A stretch of DNA of 64,000 bases from positions 1 to 64,000 of the forward strand of contig WIXG01000159.1 of NCBI GenBank assembly GCA_009869945.1, read 5' to 3'. This document shows, piece after piece, positions 41,001 through 51,611 of the stretch. Position 1 is the first letter of the stretch, and each line of letters starts with the position of its first letter. The stretch is from Mesaphorura yosii. Its lineage: Eukaryota; Arthropoda; Collembola; Poduromorpha; Tullbergiidae. A program made the translations under genes and the position numbers. A model generated the notes under the pieces. That model saw only the letters and a program-made list of their open reading frames with translations. It searched no databases and had not been told where the DNA came from.

Positions 41001-42596
41001 AGACAAATTCCAATTATCACATAACCACACAAAGTTGTTACAAGAGCTTCGAAATGTAACGTGGAGGTCCATTCTTTCAGCTCAAATGTGTCCGCAATAA
41101 ACTGTCCAATATGGTAAGGCGTAAATTCTGCAAGGTAGCGTTAATACATTAATGAGAAAAGTTTAAGCGGAGCCAAACATGTGACGATGTAGTGGAAATC
41201 TGACCAAATAATAGTATGAAAAGTGTGTTCAGTGAGACAACCCAGAAGACGTGTTCCAAGAATACGAGAGACCCATCCAATCCTAAAAGTCTTTCCCAGG
41301 TTAATTCCTCCGCCGCGCGATCCCATTCAATATTCCAGTTGAGTTCATCATTGTTGCGGCCGCCAGCTCGTTGATTTGCTTGCACTGGAGCATTCATAGG
41401 TGGATTCGCAGCAGGGGCATTTATGTTTTGCGCGTTATTATTGTTTGCAGCTGCGATTTCGGCTGCGGCCGCATTCTGGGCGTCAGGATGAACCTCAGGA
41501 ACATTATTGTTATTGTTGTTATTATTAATGTTGTTGTTCTCTTGATCCGCGTTTTCCGCATTACGATCATCATTCTCGGCGAAATCTATGACGTCAACCT
41601 CAGGCGCCTCCTGTATTGATAACAAATTATATTACTCAAGCACTATGCAGGAGGACCCGTGGAAGTGGAAATAAGCCTCTGGATAATTTACCTCCTCAAC
41701 CGGACCGTCCAGCCATTCCGGACCTCCGCCATGCATTATATGCTCTCGGAGCCAAACGAGACTTATGAAAACGCACAGCGTACACATCACCACAAGACAC
41801 CCATGAAGTAAGTCGGACAATAGGTTTTCCCTGATCCAGCAAAATATTCATTCATTATAGAATTGAATTTGATAAGCATCGCGCATTATTTTTCACACAT
41901 GTGGTCATTACGTTGATAGCATGTCCAGAGGTAACGCAATGACTGAATTAACTGAGCCAGAAAATAAACTTCTGTGAATCCTGCACGCGGACAGAGGAAC
42001 AACTCCCAACCATGCTAACGCAACTAAGGTATAATGAAGCCAGAACCTAACTGCGGTTCCAACACTTGAGAGGAGTCCACTGCAAGGTAGAATACATAAA
42101 TAATCATTTCATTTCTTCAGCACTCCTGAACCCATTCGGATAGAAAAGCTCATTAATCTTTACTCACCTGAGCACGTCGCGAAGTGGTAATCTCTTGGGC
42201 ATATCAGGAGCGTAAACTACAAAGAAATAGTTCGCGTCAGTGTAATTGGCACGCATCAATATTATTAGTGCTAAACTCCTAGAGTGTGTCACATTGTCCC
42301 TTACTTGGCGTAAAGGAGAATCGATGATTACACAATTCACAGTATTCTTTCCTACTATAACGTAGCCATTGGGTCAAGCAATCCTGATGGATGTATTTTA
42401 TGCTCCCCGTGCACACACATGGGTAGAAAAGTGGTCGATCATTCGTACCCTCCGACCTGCACACTCTGCAGATATCTGAAACGCAAAGGAGCAGAATATT
42501 AATTAATCAATGAAGTCCTGCTAGAGCTCCTCTGCTTGAACTGGTCATGATTATGACCACAGTAATAGATCTCTTACCTTGCGTTCCGTCATCCAT
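35076..42596 (-). CDS. MARCHF6: MARCH6/TEB4 (Doa10-type) ER membrane E3 ubiquitin ligase
   Basis: This polytopic ER ubiquitin ligase acts in ER-associated degradation and sterol-pathway control. Exons are 42596-42578, 42475-42305, 42216-42168, 42079-41912, 41830-41692, 41610-41205, 41127-40959, 40891-40579, 40520-40369, 40288-40108, 36817-36535, 36460-36372, 36298-36229, 36166-35982, 35894-35667, 35583-35451, 35372-35237 and 35172-35076. They total 2988 nt and encode 995 residues; human is 910. The N-terminal RING-CH finger is C4HC3 (CRVC, CVC, HQDC, CELC). A poly-Asn/Ala loop follows, then the TD block ([26 protein letters not shown]). The late conserved C-terminal element [11 protein letters not shown] has N973. 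About 14 membrane segments are expected for the family. Intron 10 holds the carboxylase gene. After the C-terminal element there is an added Pro/Gln-rich tail of about 20 residues. Confidence 0.95.
35895..35981 (-). other. 87-nt stop-free intron of MARCH6
   Basis: This sits between exons 14 and 15, with a GTATAC donor, an AACTAAT branch-like site and a TTTGAAG acceptor. It is a multiple of three and fully open, so retention adds 29 residues. Removing it gives [19 protein letters not shown], which aligns without a gap to the vertebrate protein (KEWSLM/IMKTLIVAVLLAG, from memory), so I call it an intron. Confidence 0.7.
37337..39951 (+). CDS. GGCX: Vitamin K-dependent gamma-glutamyl carboxylase, nested in a MARCH6 intron
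   Basis: This ER membrane enzyme uses reduced vitamin K, CO2 and O2 to convert Glu to gamma-carboxy-Glu in secreted proteins. Exons are 37337-37508, 37602-37757, 37837-38002, 38081-38296, 38362-38525, 38604-38905, 38975-39106 and 39190-39951. They total 2070 nt and encode 689 residues; human is 758. The family blocks [51 protein letters not shown] and [10 protein letters not shown] are all present. K213 corresponds to the catalytic base Lys218 of the human enzyme, and C83 and C457 to the Cys99-Cys450 disulfide. The whole gene lies on the opposite strand inside the 3.29-kb tenth intron of MARCH6. Met20 (37394) is an alternative start. The C-terminus is shorter than in human. Confidence 0.95.
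38906..38974 (+). other. 69-nt stop-free intron of the carboxylase gene
   Basis: The donor is GTAAGA and the acceptor TCTCAAAG. It is a multiple of three and open throughout, so retention would insert 23 residues between K392 and G393, directly before the conserved [14 protein letters not shown] block. Removing it restores the vertebrate spacing, so it is called as an intron. Confidence 0.75.
40055..40060 (+). promoter_or_regulatory. Carboxylase polyadenylation signal
   Basis: AATAAA lies about 100 bases after the carboxylase stop and 48 bases before the edge of MARCH6 exon 10 (40108). The nested transcript can therefore end within the host intron. Confidence 0.6.
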
Positions 42597-43500
42597 GTTG
42601 GAACAGTTGGAAGTAAGTTTGACCTTAATAGGTATCTTCACTATTGTCGTCGATCGTCCAGCAACACAACAGTCAACCTATCACTTCTGTTTAACGATGA
42701 CATTTCAAGATTGGTCCATCATCGCAACGATAGTGAGATACTTGCAACTTCCATCCTCAAAATGATCAATTCTACGTTCACGTGGACGACTAAACTCTCA
42801 GATTCCAAATGATTAGAATATTTCCAGTGATGCAACCTCCAACCAATAGGATTAAGTCCAATATGTCAATGAATTAAAGCCCCTTATTACCAACGCATGT
42901 CTAGAATCTTGCAGTGGTAATGTCAAAGTACAATTTTCGATATTTCACTAATTGGAATTTAACTACGTACAAATAACGACAACGACGGATGTCAGCCAGT
43001 GATCAGGTGATCAAGCAATTGAATCAAGTCTTTACTTTGCGAACGAACATATTAAAATACATTCTATCAATTTCACTTTGCCCACAAATGTTTATGGCCT
43101 TACTTTAGTATAATGTACTAATTCAAAGCGGCGCGCGACGACGTACAAAAATCCCAAGTGCACTTTGTAAGTCTTGTATTGTATTGTCATCGCCATTGCC
43201 TTTGCATTGGTATTTGGCATTCACCCACACTGCCTTATTTCTGGCTTTGATTCATGCATTCGTCAGTCTTCTTTCTTTGTCTTGAACTCTTTGCCTCAAA
43301 TTTCAGTTTCAATGGGCCTCTATCCGACTGGTAAAATTAGTGAATGGTTTTTTTTCAGTCACTTAATGATCATTGAAGTTAGCAATTTAGTTAGTTTCAC
43401 TTTTAGTTAAGTTTAGTTTACTGTCGTGTTCTTTGTCCTACGTAGATTTCTTATCCGATCGATCATTGAGACAGTTTCTAGTTGTAAGTGTCGTTGAGAC
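42597..43500. promoter_or_regulatory. Shared divergent promoter region, MARCH6 and forkhead genes
   Basis: About 0.9 kb separates the start codons of two genes transcribed away from each other, so the region must hold both promoters and leaders. I see no clear TATA box and cannot place either transcription start. Confidence 0.5.
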
Positions 43501-46180
43501 ATGGGTGTGCCTAGGACGAAAACGTCTGGAAAGGAAAAATCTACTGGAGCAATCGACCCTCAGTTGCAGATTAAAGTCGAGGTGTGCAGAGACGAAGAGG
43601 ATGATCAAGAAAATGTAAGGCCCCAAGCTCGTGTCACAAGGTCGCGTGCCAGAAAATCAACCAGGACGCCTGACGAAAGTCACGATGCTGCTTCTGTGAG
43701 TACCAAAATGGTCAAAGGTATGTACATAAGAGTTTCGTTCTAGTGCATTGCAGGCTTTGTAGCTTCTAATCCCTATCTGTTTCGGTTTTCACTCGTCCAC
43801 AGTCAAAAAAGAGACGCAAGATGATGAAGGAATGGATGCTGAAGATAATGAAGTAACAAACAAAGGTTTAAGGGAATCTCAACCGCTCAAGTCACCTTTA
43901 GTCACCAAGACCAGCCTATCTCCCTTTCAAGATTTGACTAACAAGACGTACAACGTCAACACATCGAGCGATGATGGCCCAGTGAAGTCAAATGATCAGA
44001 ACCTGCCCGGCCTGTCGTTTGCCTTTCCACCGACAAATGATGAAGAAAGTAACGTCAATGAAGTCTGCATGGCTGAGACGGTGGATCTCCTACAAAATCT
44101 TCACGTTTCTGATGGGCTACAACAGCGATCTGAGCCTCCACTCACTCCAACTCCAACACCAGTTGCAAATGAAGAGCCGACGTTACCGTCACGGAAACAA
44201 CGACTTGGAACTGTGGTTGTGTGGGGAAAACTTTACGAAGAATTATGTGGAGTTGGTCTTGGCCGACCAGACATTAGAGAAGATGCATCAGAGCAAATGG
44301 GTGGTGAACCTAACCAAAATTCGGATGGAGAGCAGCCCCAGAACGCTAAGATTGATGGAGACAATCCAACCGACAGCAGTGATACAAGACGCGGTAAGAG
44401 GCCATACAACAAACGAAACCGCGCAAAACGAGACCCAGAGTTAATGACGAAATCAGAGCACATGAGAATTCTAAGATCTGTCCTCCGAAATACTATGCGT
44501 AAGTGCAGAAAATTTTATTAATGCCGTAAGATATCTGAAAATTTTCCTCTGAAAACGGCCTATGTTTAGAATGCAAGATGAGGGACTTGCTTGGAGTAGG
44601 AGAGGGTCAACTTATAGGATCTAGTGAAGAAATTTCCGAGGCGATTCGAGGAGCTACTTCGACTCGAAGGCGTCGAGGAAGAAGAAGTAAGATGAATCCA
44701 CCAAGCACTAATGAAAACGAAACCGAAGACTCCAATGCAGCTAACTCAAGCTCAGTCCCAGAAGAAAATGGAGAAATTCCACAAGATTTGGACGACGATA
44801 GTATGAAACCAAGAACGACATACCATGAATTGATTAAAATTGCTTTGGAAGAAAACCCGGAAGGAATGACAGTATCAGCGATATATAACTGGATGTCGTA
44901 AGTACAATCATAGACTCTTACTGAATGTAATTTTTAGTCTTCTATTTTTTTTACTCTACAGAAACCGCCACCCGTCTTTCCAAATGGATGACACACGCTG
45001 GAAGAATTCTGTCCGACACAATCTTAGTATCAACCCTTATTTCGAGAAACACACGCAATTAAAGAGCAAAGGTGGCGGACACATATGGAAAATATCAGAA
45101 AAGTATGCCAATTGTTCACAGTCTCGTCCTCCACCAATGGTATAAGATACTGAACTAAGAAAGCATACTGTTACTGTCAAGTGAATCGAATCATATGATT
45201 GAATCCTGAAATTTTCAGAAACGAGTCAAATCAGTGGGGAGACCTCGCTGCCAAGATGAAGATACAGATGCCTTGCGCCGTGAGTTTAACAAGGTGATGC
45301 AGGACGTAGGAATGGGAAGCGTGAAGCCAGAATTGGCGGCGATGGGGATGGGGATGGAACAAGAGCCTCTGATGCTCAGTCAGGATATAAACAACATGCA
45401 GTTGTTCGCAATTGGAGACTACGAAGATCAGACAGGCACACCATGTTTTGACGCAAATGGAAGTTATGGTAGGAAAGCTTGAAAACAGAAAACTAGACTA
45501 CTATTGAATATTTCTGCTCAGCACATTGTTTAGAACAATTTTTCTTTCCACACAGCAACCTTTGGTAACGGATCATTCCCAGTGCCAGTGGATGGACAAT
45601 ACGGAAATTTCACGTTCTCAGAGATTTCTGTCCAAGGAGTACCTGGAGAATACTACGTAGTTAATCAGCCAGTCGGTAATATGGATGGCAATATGAGCAA
45701 CTTGAGTCTCCAAGATGTAAGAATTGCTCGAGAGGGCCATTGCCATAAGCCATCGGCTGTTTGTGTATGCGAACCGCACCAGCAAGACTAACATGTCCGA
45801 CTTGCGATTTCAGGGCTCGTTTGGATATTTACCAATGGATCACATTCCCATCGCAAGTTTTGATGTTTCGCAGCTATCAACTGGAGTTCATGATATCAAT
45901 TTGATTGAGTATCAACCACAGCTTGGTGAGCAAGATTCACTGGAATAGACATCAATTTATTCCAGCCTACCAGCCAACCTTTGTTGTCACTTATACTATT
46001 GCCGTATTTTCAGATGAACAAAGCGGCGTGCATCAGCCTATTCTTTCAGACAACCTGTCAGCCCATTCAGACGAAGGACACTACATTCATACTGGCGAAG
46101 AATCTTACGCTCATACCGGCGAAACATTCATGGAGATGGCTGGCAGTGGAGAAAATGGAGATACAAGTAGCGCCGATTAA
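43501..46180 (+). CDS. Divergent forkhead-domain transcription factor
   Basis: This is a predicted nuclear DNA-binding protein. Exons are 43501-43717, 43803-44498, 44570-44897, 44962-45139, 45219-45468, 45556-45716, 45814-45925 and 46014-46180. They total 2109 nt and encode 702 residues. The forkhead domain is at about 384-455, with helix 3 well kept (WKNSVRHNLSINPYF) and a glycine-rich wing (SKGGGHIW). The usual opening KPPYSY is replaced by KPRTTY. Basic clusters (RRGKRPYNKRNRAKR, RRRRGRRSK) before the domain are likely nuclear localisation signals. The rest is acidic and low complexity, with Met/Gly-rich and Tyr/Asn-rich parts after the domain, possibly an activation region. The Fox subfamily cannot be assigned; the start is the first in-frame Met of exon 1. 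Confidence 0.85.
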
Positions 46181-46443
46181 AAAATTAATTTCCAGGTGAT
46201 CACGCTCCAGCCAAGTTTGGAATTGGTCGAGTTAGTCATTACTAGTTACAGTTATAATTTGAACGAAAATGAGGAATGAGTCTGTAGTCTTGCAATATTT
46301 CAATAGTTTTAGGTGCAAATGTGTTAAAAGTTTCGCTTAGCATGTTTAGTAATTAATCTTTAGTAACGCTATATCTCACCTTGTGTAGTTGAATAAACCG
46401 CTTAATTTGATAAATCTTGAATCTGTCACTATTCAAATCATGG

Positions 46444-46449
46444 AATAAA
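46444..46449 (+). promoter_or_regulatory. Forkhead gene polyadenylation signal
   Basis: AATAAA lies about 265 bases after the forkhead stop. A minus-strand AATAAA at 46464-46469 could serve the convergent gene, so the two transcript ends would nearly meet or overlap here. Confidence 0.5.
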
Positions 46450-46606
46450 GTATTGACTTCCAATTTATTCTTTTATCAATGTATCCTAAATACAATTGAG
46501 TGAAATTATTTTTCTATCGTTGACTGATTTGCTTAGCCTACCTAACTCAAAGTGATTTTCGTTCCGCGTACTTATTCACTATGTATCATCAGCTAAGCCA
46601 GTACTG

Positions 46607-49115
46607 TTATTTATTCCTGACTTGGAGTATTGATTTTTCGTGATACGTGTCTTCTTTGCTTCGATTCTCAAGAGATGACTCATGAATTTGGAAACTCACT
46701 GAATCCAGTTGAATTTGCAGTGCCGTCATCTGCAAGGAGGAAAAACAAGAAGTCCAGCTGCGGCTTAATTCCAGTGCACGATGCAACTAATTCCTACCTC
46801 CTCATTCTCCTTCAGTTCCTCGTTCGCCAATTGCTCTTTCCGCTCCTGCAGTGTTGACTTTATTCCCAGCACGTCGTTTGGCGTCATACGAAATTGGTCA
46901 GTGAGCTTGTTGACTGTGACAGCATTCTTTAGCCTGAATTCTTTACGCTGCTCTTCGTCGATTTCCTCATTAGCCGCGGATAACATAGCCTCCATTGCCT
47001 ACAAAGATTATTCTGTTTTATCCTCACCCTGACCGGGTTGACATGGGCATTTGCATTGTTTGTTCGAAATACCTCCAACCAAGAAGTGAAGTCACCAAGC
47101 GTAAGTTGATGAAGATGGAGATCTGGAGTCTTGAGAAAAGCAAAGTCCAGAAACCTTACTTGAGTTTCACCGTAGAGCCGGTAAACCTTGATTGAAAGAC
47201 AAATAAAATTTGTACTCGTCAACGTGCCGCGTGATAAATCATAAATTCGCTTCTTACTATTAGTGCCATAAATTGAAGTATGATTACAACAAATTAGAAC
47301 AAAAAACAATGCCCTTGAAATATACTTGAATCATTTGAGCTAGAGTTTAAAAATAAAGAAGTTAAAACTTATAACCAACTTATACAACCTTTTTGTTTAA
47401 ACCGCATTTACCTTTTGCATTAAGCTTTGATGTTGGGCTTCCAAATCCTCAAGTCGAGCCAGTTGTGCCTCATGATACGCGTCTTCGGGATCCCTCTCCT
47501 GCGTACATCTTGGCTCAGAATTCTCACTCTGGCTCTGATGTTCAAAACTGTGACCATTTGCAGATGACTGCATTATTTCTGCAGAATGAATTATTCGCAT
47601 GCATTCGAATTTAAGCAACTTGCATTCAGAAAATGTGATCGGGCGTACCGCGTTTCCTCTCAATTTCACCAGGCAGGTCCCTCAATCTCAGTTGATTAGA
47701 CTCAATAGCTTGAGGAAAGGTCACATGTTTTTGCTTCTCTTGCCTTTTAGTTTTCTGTTAATTCCCAACAATGTGACAAATGAGTTTTCTTTATTTGAAT
47801 ACCATAAGCCACAAATCTCACCAGTTGAGCCAGTGCTTTACGCTTGTTTTCATTTTGTTTGGATATCGTCTCAAGCCTGCTCTCCAATGCAGCGTTTTCA
47901 TCTGTCAGTTCATTATTCGCTTCATTAGCCACAAACGTTATTGTTACATCGACATCGACGTCTACGGCGCTGTTATTATTAGTGTCGATGCTGAGATGTG
48001 CTGCCAGAGGATTATCATTATCATTATCAGTGCAGGATGTAGTTTATGCTCATGAAAGCAAACCTTACCTCCCGAATGGGAATGGTAAGTCAACGAGTCC
48101 GTCTGATTGGCTCCTCCACTCTCCAGTGATCGGCTGCGGTGGTTGAAAAGCATGCTAAGAACCTGAACCTGTTGAGTCAAACGTCAAACAGGTCACGCTA
48201 TTCCCCTTGCTTCCCCAATATTTTTTTGGTCTGCTTGCTTATTATGCTAATTACCCTGTCAATGTTACTGTTTCCTTCTTCCGGCACCAGCGGCCTGGTC
48301 ACAAGTGCTCGAACTCTGCAGCAAATCCAGTGAAGGAAGAGTGTGCATATTTTAATCGAACTGGACGACATTGCTGGATAATTATGTAAAATATGTCACG
48401 ATTTGAATACGGTCAACAAAATATCGTGCCCTCTACTTACGATTGATTAACTGGAGTTTTGAGATTCTAATTGGACACTGAAGAGTTTTTGTTACTTGAA
48501 GAATCATTGCAACCATTTCGTCCCTCTTCCTCCCGTAGTTGACCTCGATCGCCTTTGATAGCGTTGCCTGATATGAAACACAAAGAGCACTGAGCACTGG
48601 AGCACAACTCAAGCGAGCTAACAGCTTGGTCATCTTAAATCCAAGGGCGTACCACGCAAATTCCAAGATACTGATCGACAAACAATGCTCTATACTGTTG
48701 AACGGTTTGTGGAGCGTTGGGAACTTTCAGGTAAACGTAAAGTAGCACAATGACTTCGTACATCAGAGCAGAGAGTCGGTCATTCGTTACAGTGAGAACG
48801 CTTGTGTACGAATCGTTGGATCTGGATCCATTGCTTCCTTCGCGTCTAGTGGCTTCGTACAGCAAGCTTTGCATTGAAAGCGGCCTCCTGTAAATGTGAC
48901 GACTTGTGGAAGATAGATGCAAACTTAAATAGTATATTAACTTACGTCAAAATTGGCACTTTTGAACCACCAGTCCCGCGACGGAAGTTAACGTTTGGCA
49001 GTTGCGCTTCCAGATCACCAGCATTCCTTGCTGGAGTGGACGACAGCGTCTCCGCAGACATGGACTTCCGTAAACCTCTGTTGAAGAATGACGATGTTGA
49101 AGGCTGTGGCTGCAT
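46607..49115 (-). CDS. Coiled-coil protein, tentatively NDC80/Hec1-like
   Basis: Exons are 49115-48946, 48887-48653, 48567-48441, 48313-48255, 48168-48069, 48000-47822, 47736-47649, 47578-47412, 47186-47160, 47129-47073, 46998-46798 and 46729-46607. They total 1533 nt and encode 510 residues. The N-terminal tail is basic and Ser/Thr-rich and ends in RPLSMQSL. Residues 90-190 look globular. Coiled coil runs through about 260-345 and 405-490. The RPLSMQ motif, the basic tail, an APQTVQQYRALF segment, the globular-then-coil order and the length recall the kinetochore protein NDC80, but identity is low and this is a guess by eye. Exon 9 is a 27-nt microexon. The acceptors of exons 4 and 7 (GCAGAG, CAAGAG) were chosen by reading phase and are the weakest joins. 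Confidence 0.6.
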
Positions 49116-49721
49116 GGTGTACGTGGCTTAGACAGAAACTGAACGCTACTGAATCCCGCTCACTGATAGGATTTCCTACTTGATTAAAATACTAAAAATG
49201 GTTTAAAAATGGCCGCAGCGTTTCTAGAATTGCTCTCAAAGTGTCTGTATAGGAGTCGAAATTGGCATGGACTGACCGAACCACCTCTGATGCGTTGACT
49301 GACTTAAGCGTCTCTTATTGATTAGCTCTACCATTTGACATGCATAAAATTGAGATGATCTGACTATCTACATTTGTATGATTGTCAATTGTATTTTCCA
49401 TTGGTATGACGCCTGGTTCAAATCCATGCTTTCCAGCAGAAGAGTACACGAACTTCGATATCATTGCAGCCGTTACTATACTGTTTAAAACACGCGAGTT
49501 CAATAGATTGAGTGTAAACAAACTTCATGACCAAATGCGCCTTACCATTTGACCGTCTGTCGTATTGTGATGGCCTGAATCATCGGTATTTAGTGCCACT
49601 GCACTGTCCTATGTCATCAAGCTCAGCAAGCACATTATTGGCTTCCAAACAACTTGCATACAAATTCTCTGTCGCCTTTGTTGTCAGTGTGAGACAGAAT
49701 CACAGAATCATCATCCATAAC
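49116..49721. promoter_or_regulatory. Divergent promoter region, coiled-coil and protease genes
   Basis: About 0.6 kb lies between the two start codons and must hold both promoters and leaders. No core motif is clear enough to report. Confidence 0.4.
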
Positions 49722-51278
49722 ATGTCCAAATGTATGCTAACCTCACTGACTATCGCCGTAATCTGCATTTGTGGAACCAGAGCAGCATTAGAATTAGAAC
49801 TTGGTAAGTGTGGAACATGGAGCACAACGTATATGACAAGTAATTACCTAGCCATCCTTCAGTTTCTGTTTTCGGGAATGGAGTTGTACGTTCATCACCA
49901 ATTAATCAAGCCGACCGTAATTGGGATGAAGGTTTGTGCTTTGTGTGTGTCCTTCGATCAACCATGCCTTGTTTGCCTGAAACTTATTCTCATTCACTAG
50001 AAACGCCAATTCCTGTAAAAATCATTAGAAAGGGTACGGAGAGTCGAATAGTTGGCGGCCACACTGGAAAGATCGAGGACATTCCTTATTATGTGTTAAT
50101 CAGCAAAGGCGAACATGCTCAATGGTGTGGCGGTGCCATTTTTAATAAGTATACGATAATTGTAAGTGAGCAACGTACACCAAGCCTTATATGATACTTT
50201 GTATGCTTTAATGCCACATTTTTGTGCTGCAGACAGCGGCTCATTGCTTATACTCAGCAGGTAGGAGATTTGACATATCCATCCTGACAGTGACGGCCGG
50301 ACAATCAAACTTAAACGACGCAACCGGGTCCGAAATTACTCGTAAAGTCGGGAATGCTGAAATTCACCCAAACTACAACAGTTCTGAATTCTACTATGAC
50401 GTGGCACTTCTTCTTCTCTCGGAAGCACTCGTCTTCAGCAAGTCCGTCGAGCCCTTGACAATTGCTACTTCGAGCGTGAGCCACAAAGGTAATTTGCATC
50501 TGGATACCTTTAGCACTAGAGAAATTAACTGCGCTTGTTTCAGGCATTATGATGGTGGCAGGATTTGGTTACGTGAAGCAAAAGCGCGGTATAGATGAAA
50601 CCATTCCAGCGAACTTCGCTGACAAGTTGAAATATGCTCATGCGACAATTATTCAGAAGCCAGAATGTTTGCAAAAATACCAGCGAATATTTGAACTCAC
50701 TGTGCCCATTATACAACATCAAACGCTAATGTGTGCAATTGGAGAAGAAAGAAAGGGAGGTTTGTTGACTTCGACAAAGTACTGAGTAGTACAGAGCATA
50801 ATTTGCTCGGGTTCAATAGGCGTCACTGACGATGCCTGCCAAGGAGACTCGGGAGGGCCCGGTGTTTGCACCGACGAACTCGACGAAGGATATTTGTGCG
50901 GAATTATCGCCACTGGAATCGGTAATGTCATTGCTTGTCGTGGTTCCTTCCTTCGCATCTGATGATTCGTTCGTTTCTCTCTCAGGTTGTGGACTCAAAG
51001 GATATCCTGGAATTTACACAAATGTTTCTGTCGTGAGTGACTGGATTAAGGAAAACGCGGCCCAGGAAGTGCAAAAAAGCAGTGCGTCAACGCTAGAGTC
51101 ATTTCTAGCCAGATCATGGCATTTAAGGCTAATGCAAAGAAATAAGGCTTCACGTACGGGCGCCGACAACGACACCAGTTCAGAACAAAAAAAGAAGCAT
51201 CCAACTTCTTCGACAATGATCTTTCTATTACAGTTTCTGCTCGTGCTATCGGAATTTCTCTTTGGACTTTGCTTATAA
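49722..51278 (+). CDS. Trypsin-like serine protease with C-terminal membrane anchor
   Basis: This is an S1-family endopeptidase. Exons are 49722-49803, 49863-49931, 50001-50161, 50233-50488, 50544-50759, 50820-50921 and 50986-51278. They total 1179 nt and encode 392 residues. A signal peptide comes first, then a short propeptide and the activation site SR/IVGG at residues 66-70. The triad is H108 (TAAHC), D160 (YYDVALL) and S272 (GDSGGP). D266 corresponds to chymotrypsin position 189, which predicts cleavage after Arg/Lys. Cysteines equivalent to 42-58, 168-182 and 191-220 are present, but the partner at position 136 is not. After the domain comes a polar linker and a hydrophobic end (FLLQFLLVLSEFLFGLCL), which suggests a GPI or membrane anchor. 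Two donors are GTTTGT. The degenerate copy follows in tandem. Confidence 0.9.
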
Positions 51279-51303
51279 AATTAGTATTCCAGCCTCCCTG
51301 TCA

Positions 51304-51309
51304 AATAAA
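51304..51309 (+). promoter_or_regulatory. Protease polyadenylation signal
   Basis: AATAAA about 25 bases after the protease stop codon, which implies a very short 3' untranslated region. Confidence 0.6.
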
Positions 51310-51611
51310 AAATGTGCGCCTCGGCATTTCAACGTAGAGCCTATCCAACGTTACTATTCATTCCAAAAGATGATTTTAGGACTTCATCGCTGGTTAGCCC
51401 GGAGAAATGCTTTGTTGTGTGGGAGCTAGTGGAAGTCTTCGCTTAGTTGCCATTGGCTAGCGCTGATGCTTTTAAGAATGTTACGAAAGATCATGGAATG
51501 AGCCCTTCAGTTCAGCCTAAGTCTTGCTTTGTAATGAACTTGGCCTCTAGTGTGCAATCTTATTGCAGAAATGGTCCACTCCAGCTTCTGATCTGAGGCT
51601 AACCCGGAAGT

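Noticed and set aside
49405-49440. T-arm-like sequence GGTTCAAATCC suggesting a tRNA
   Set aside because: The flanking stem does not pair, and no D-arm, anticodon arm or acceptor stem is present.
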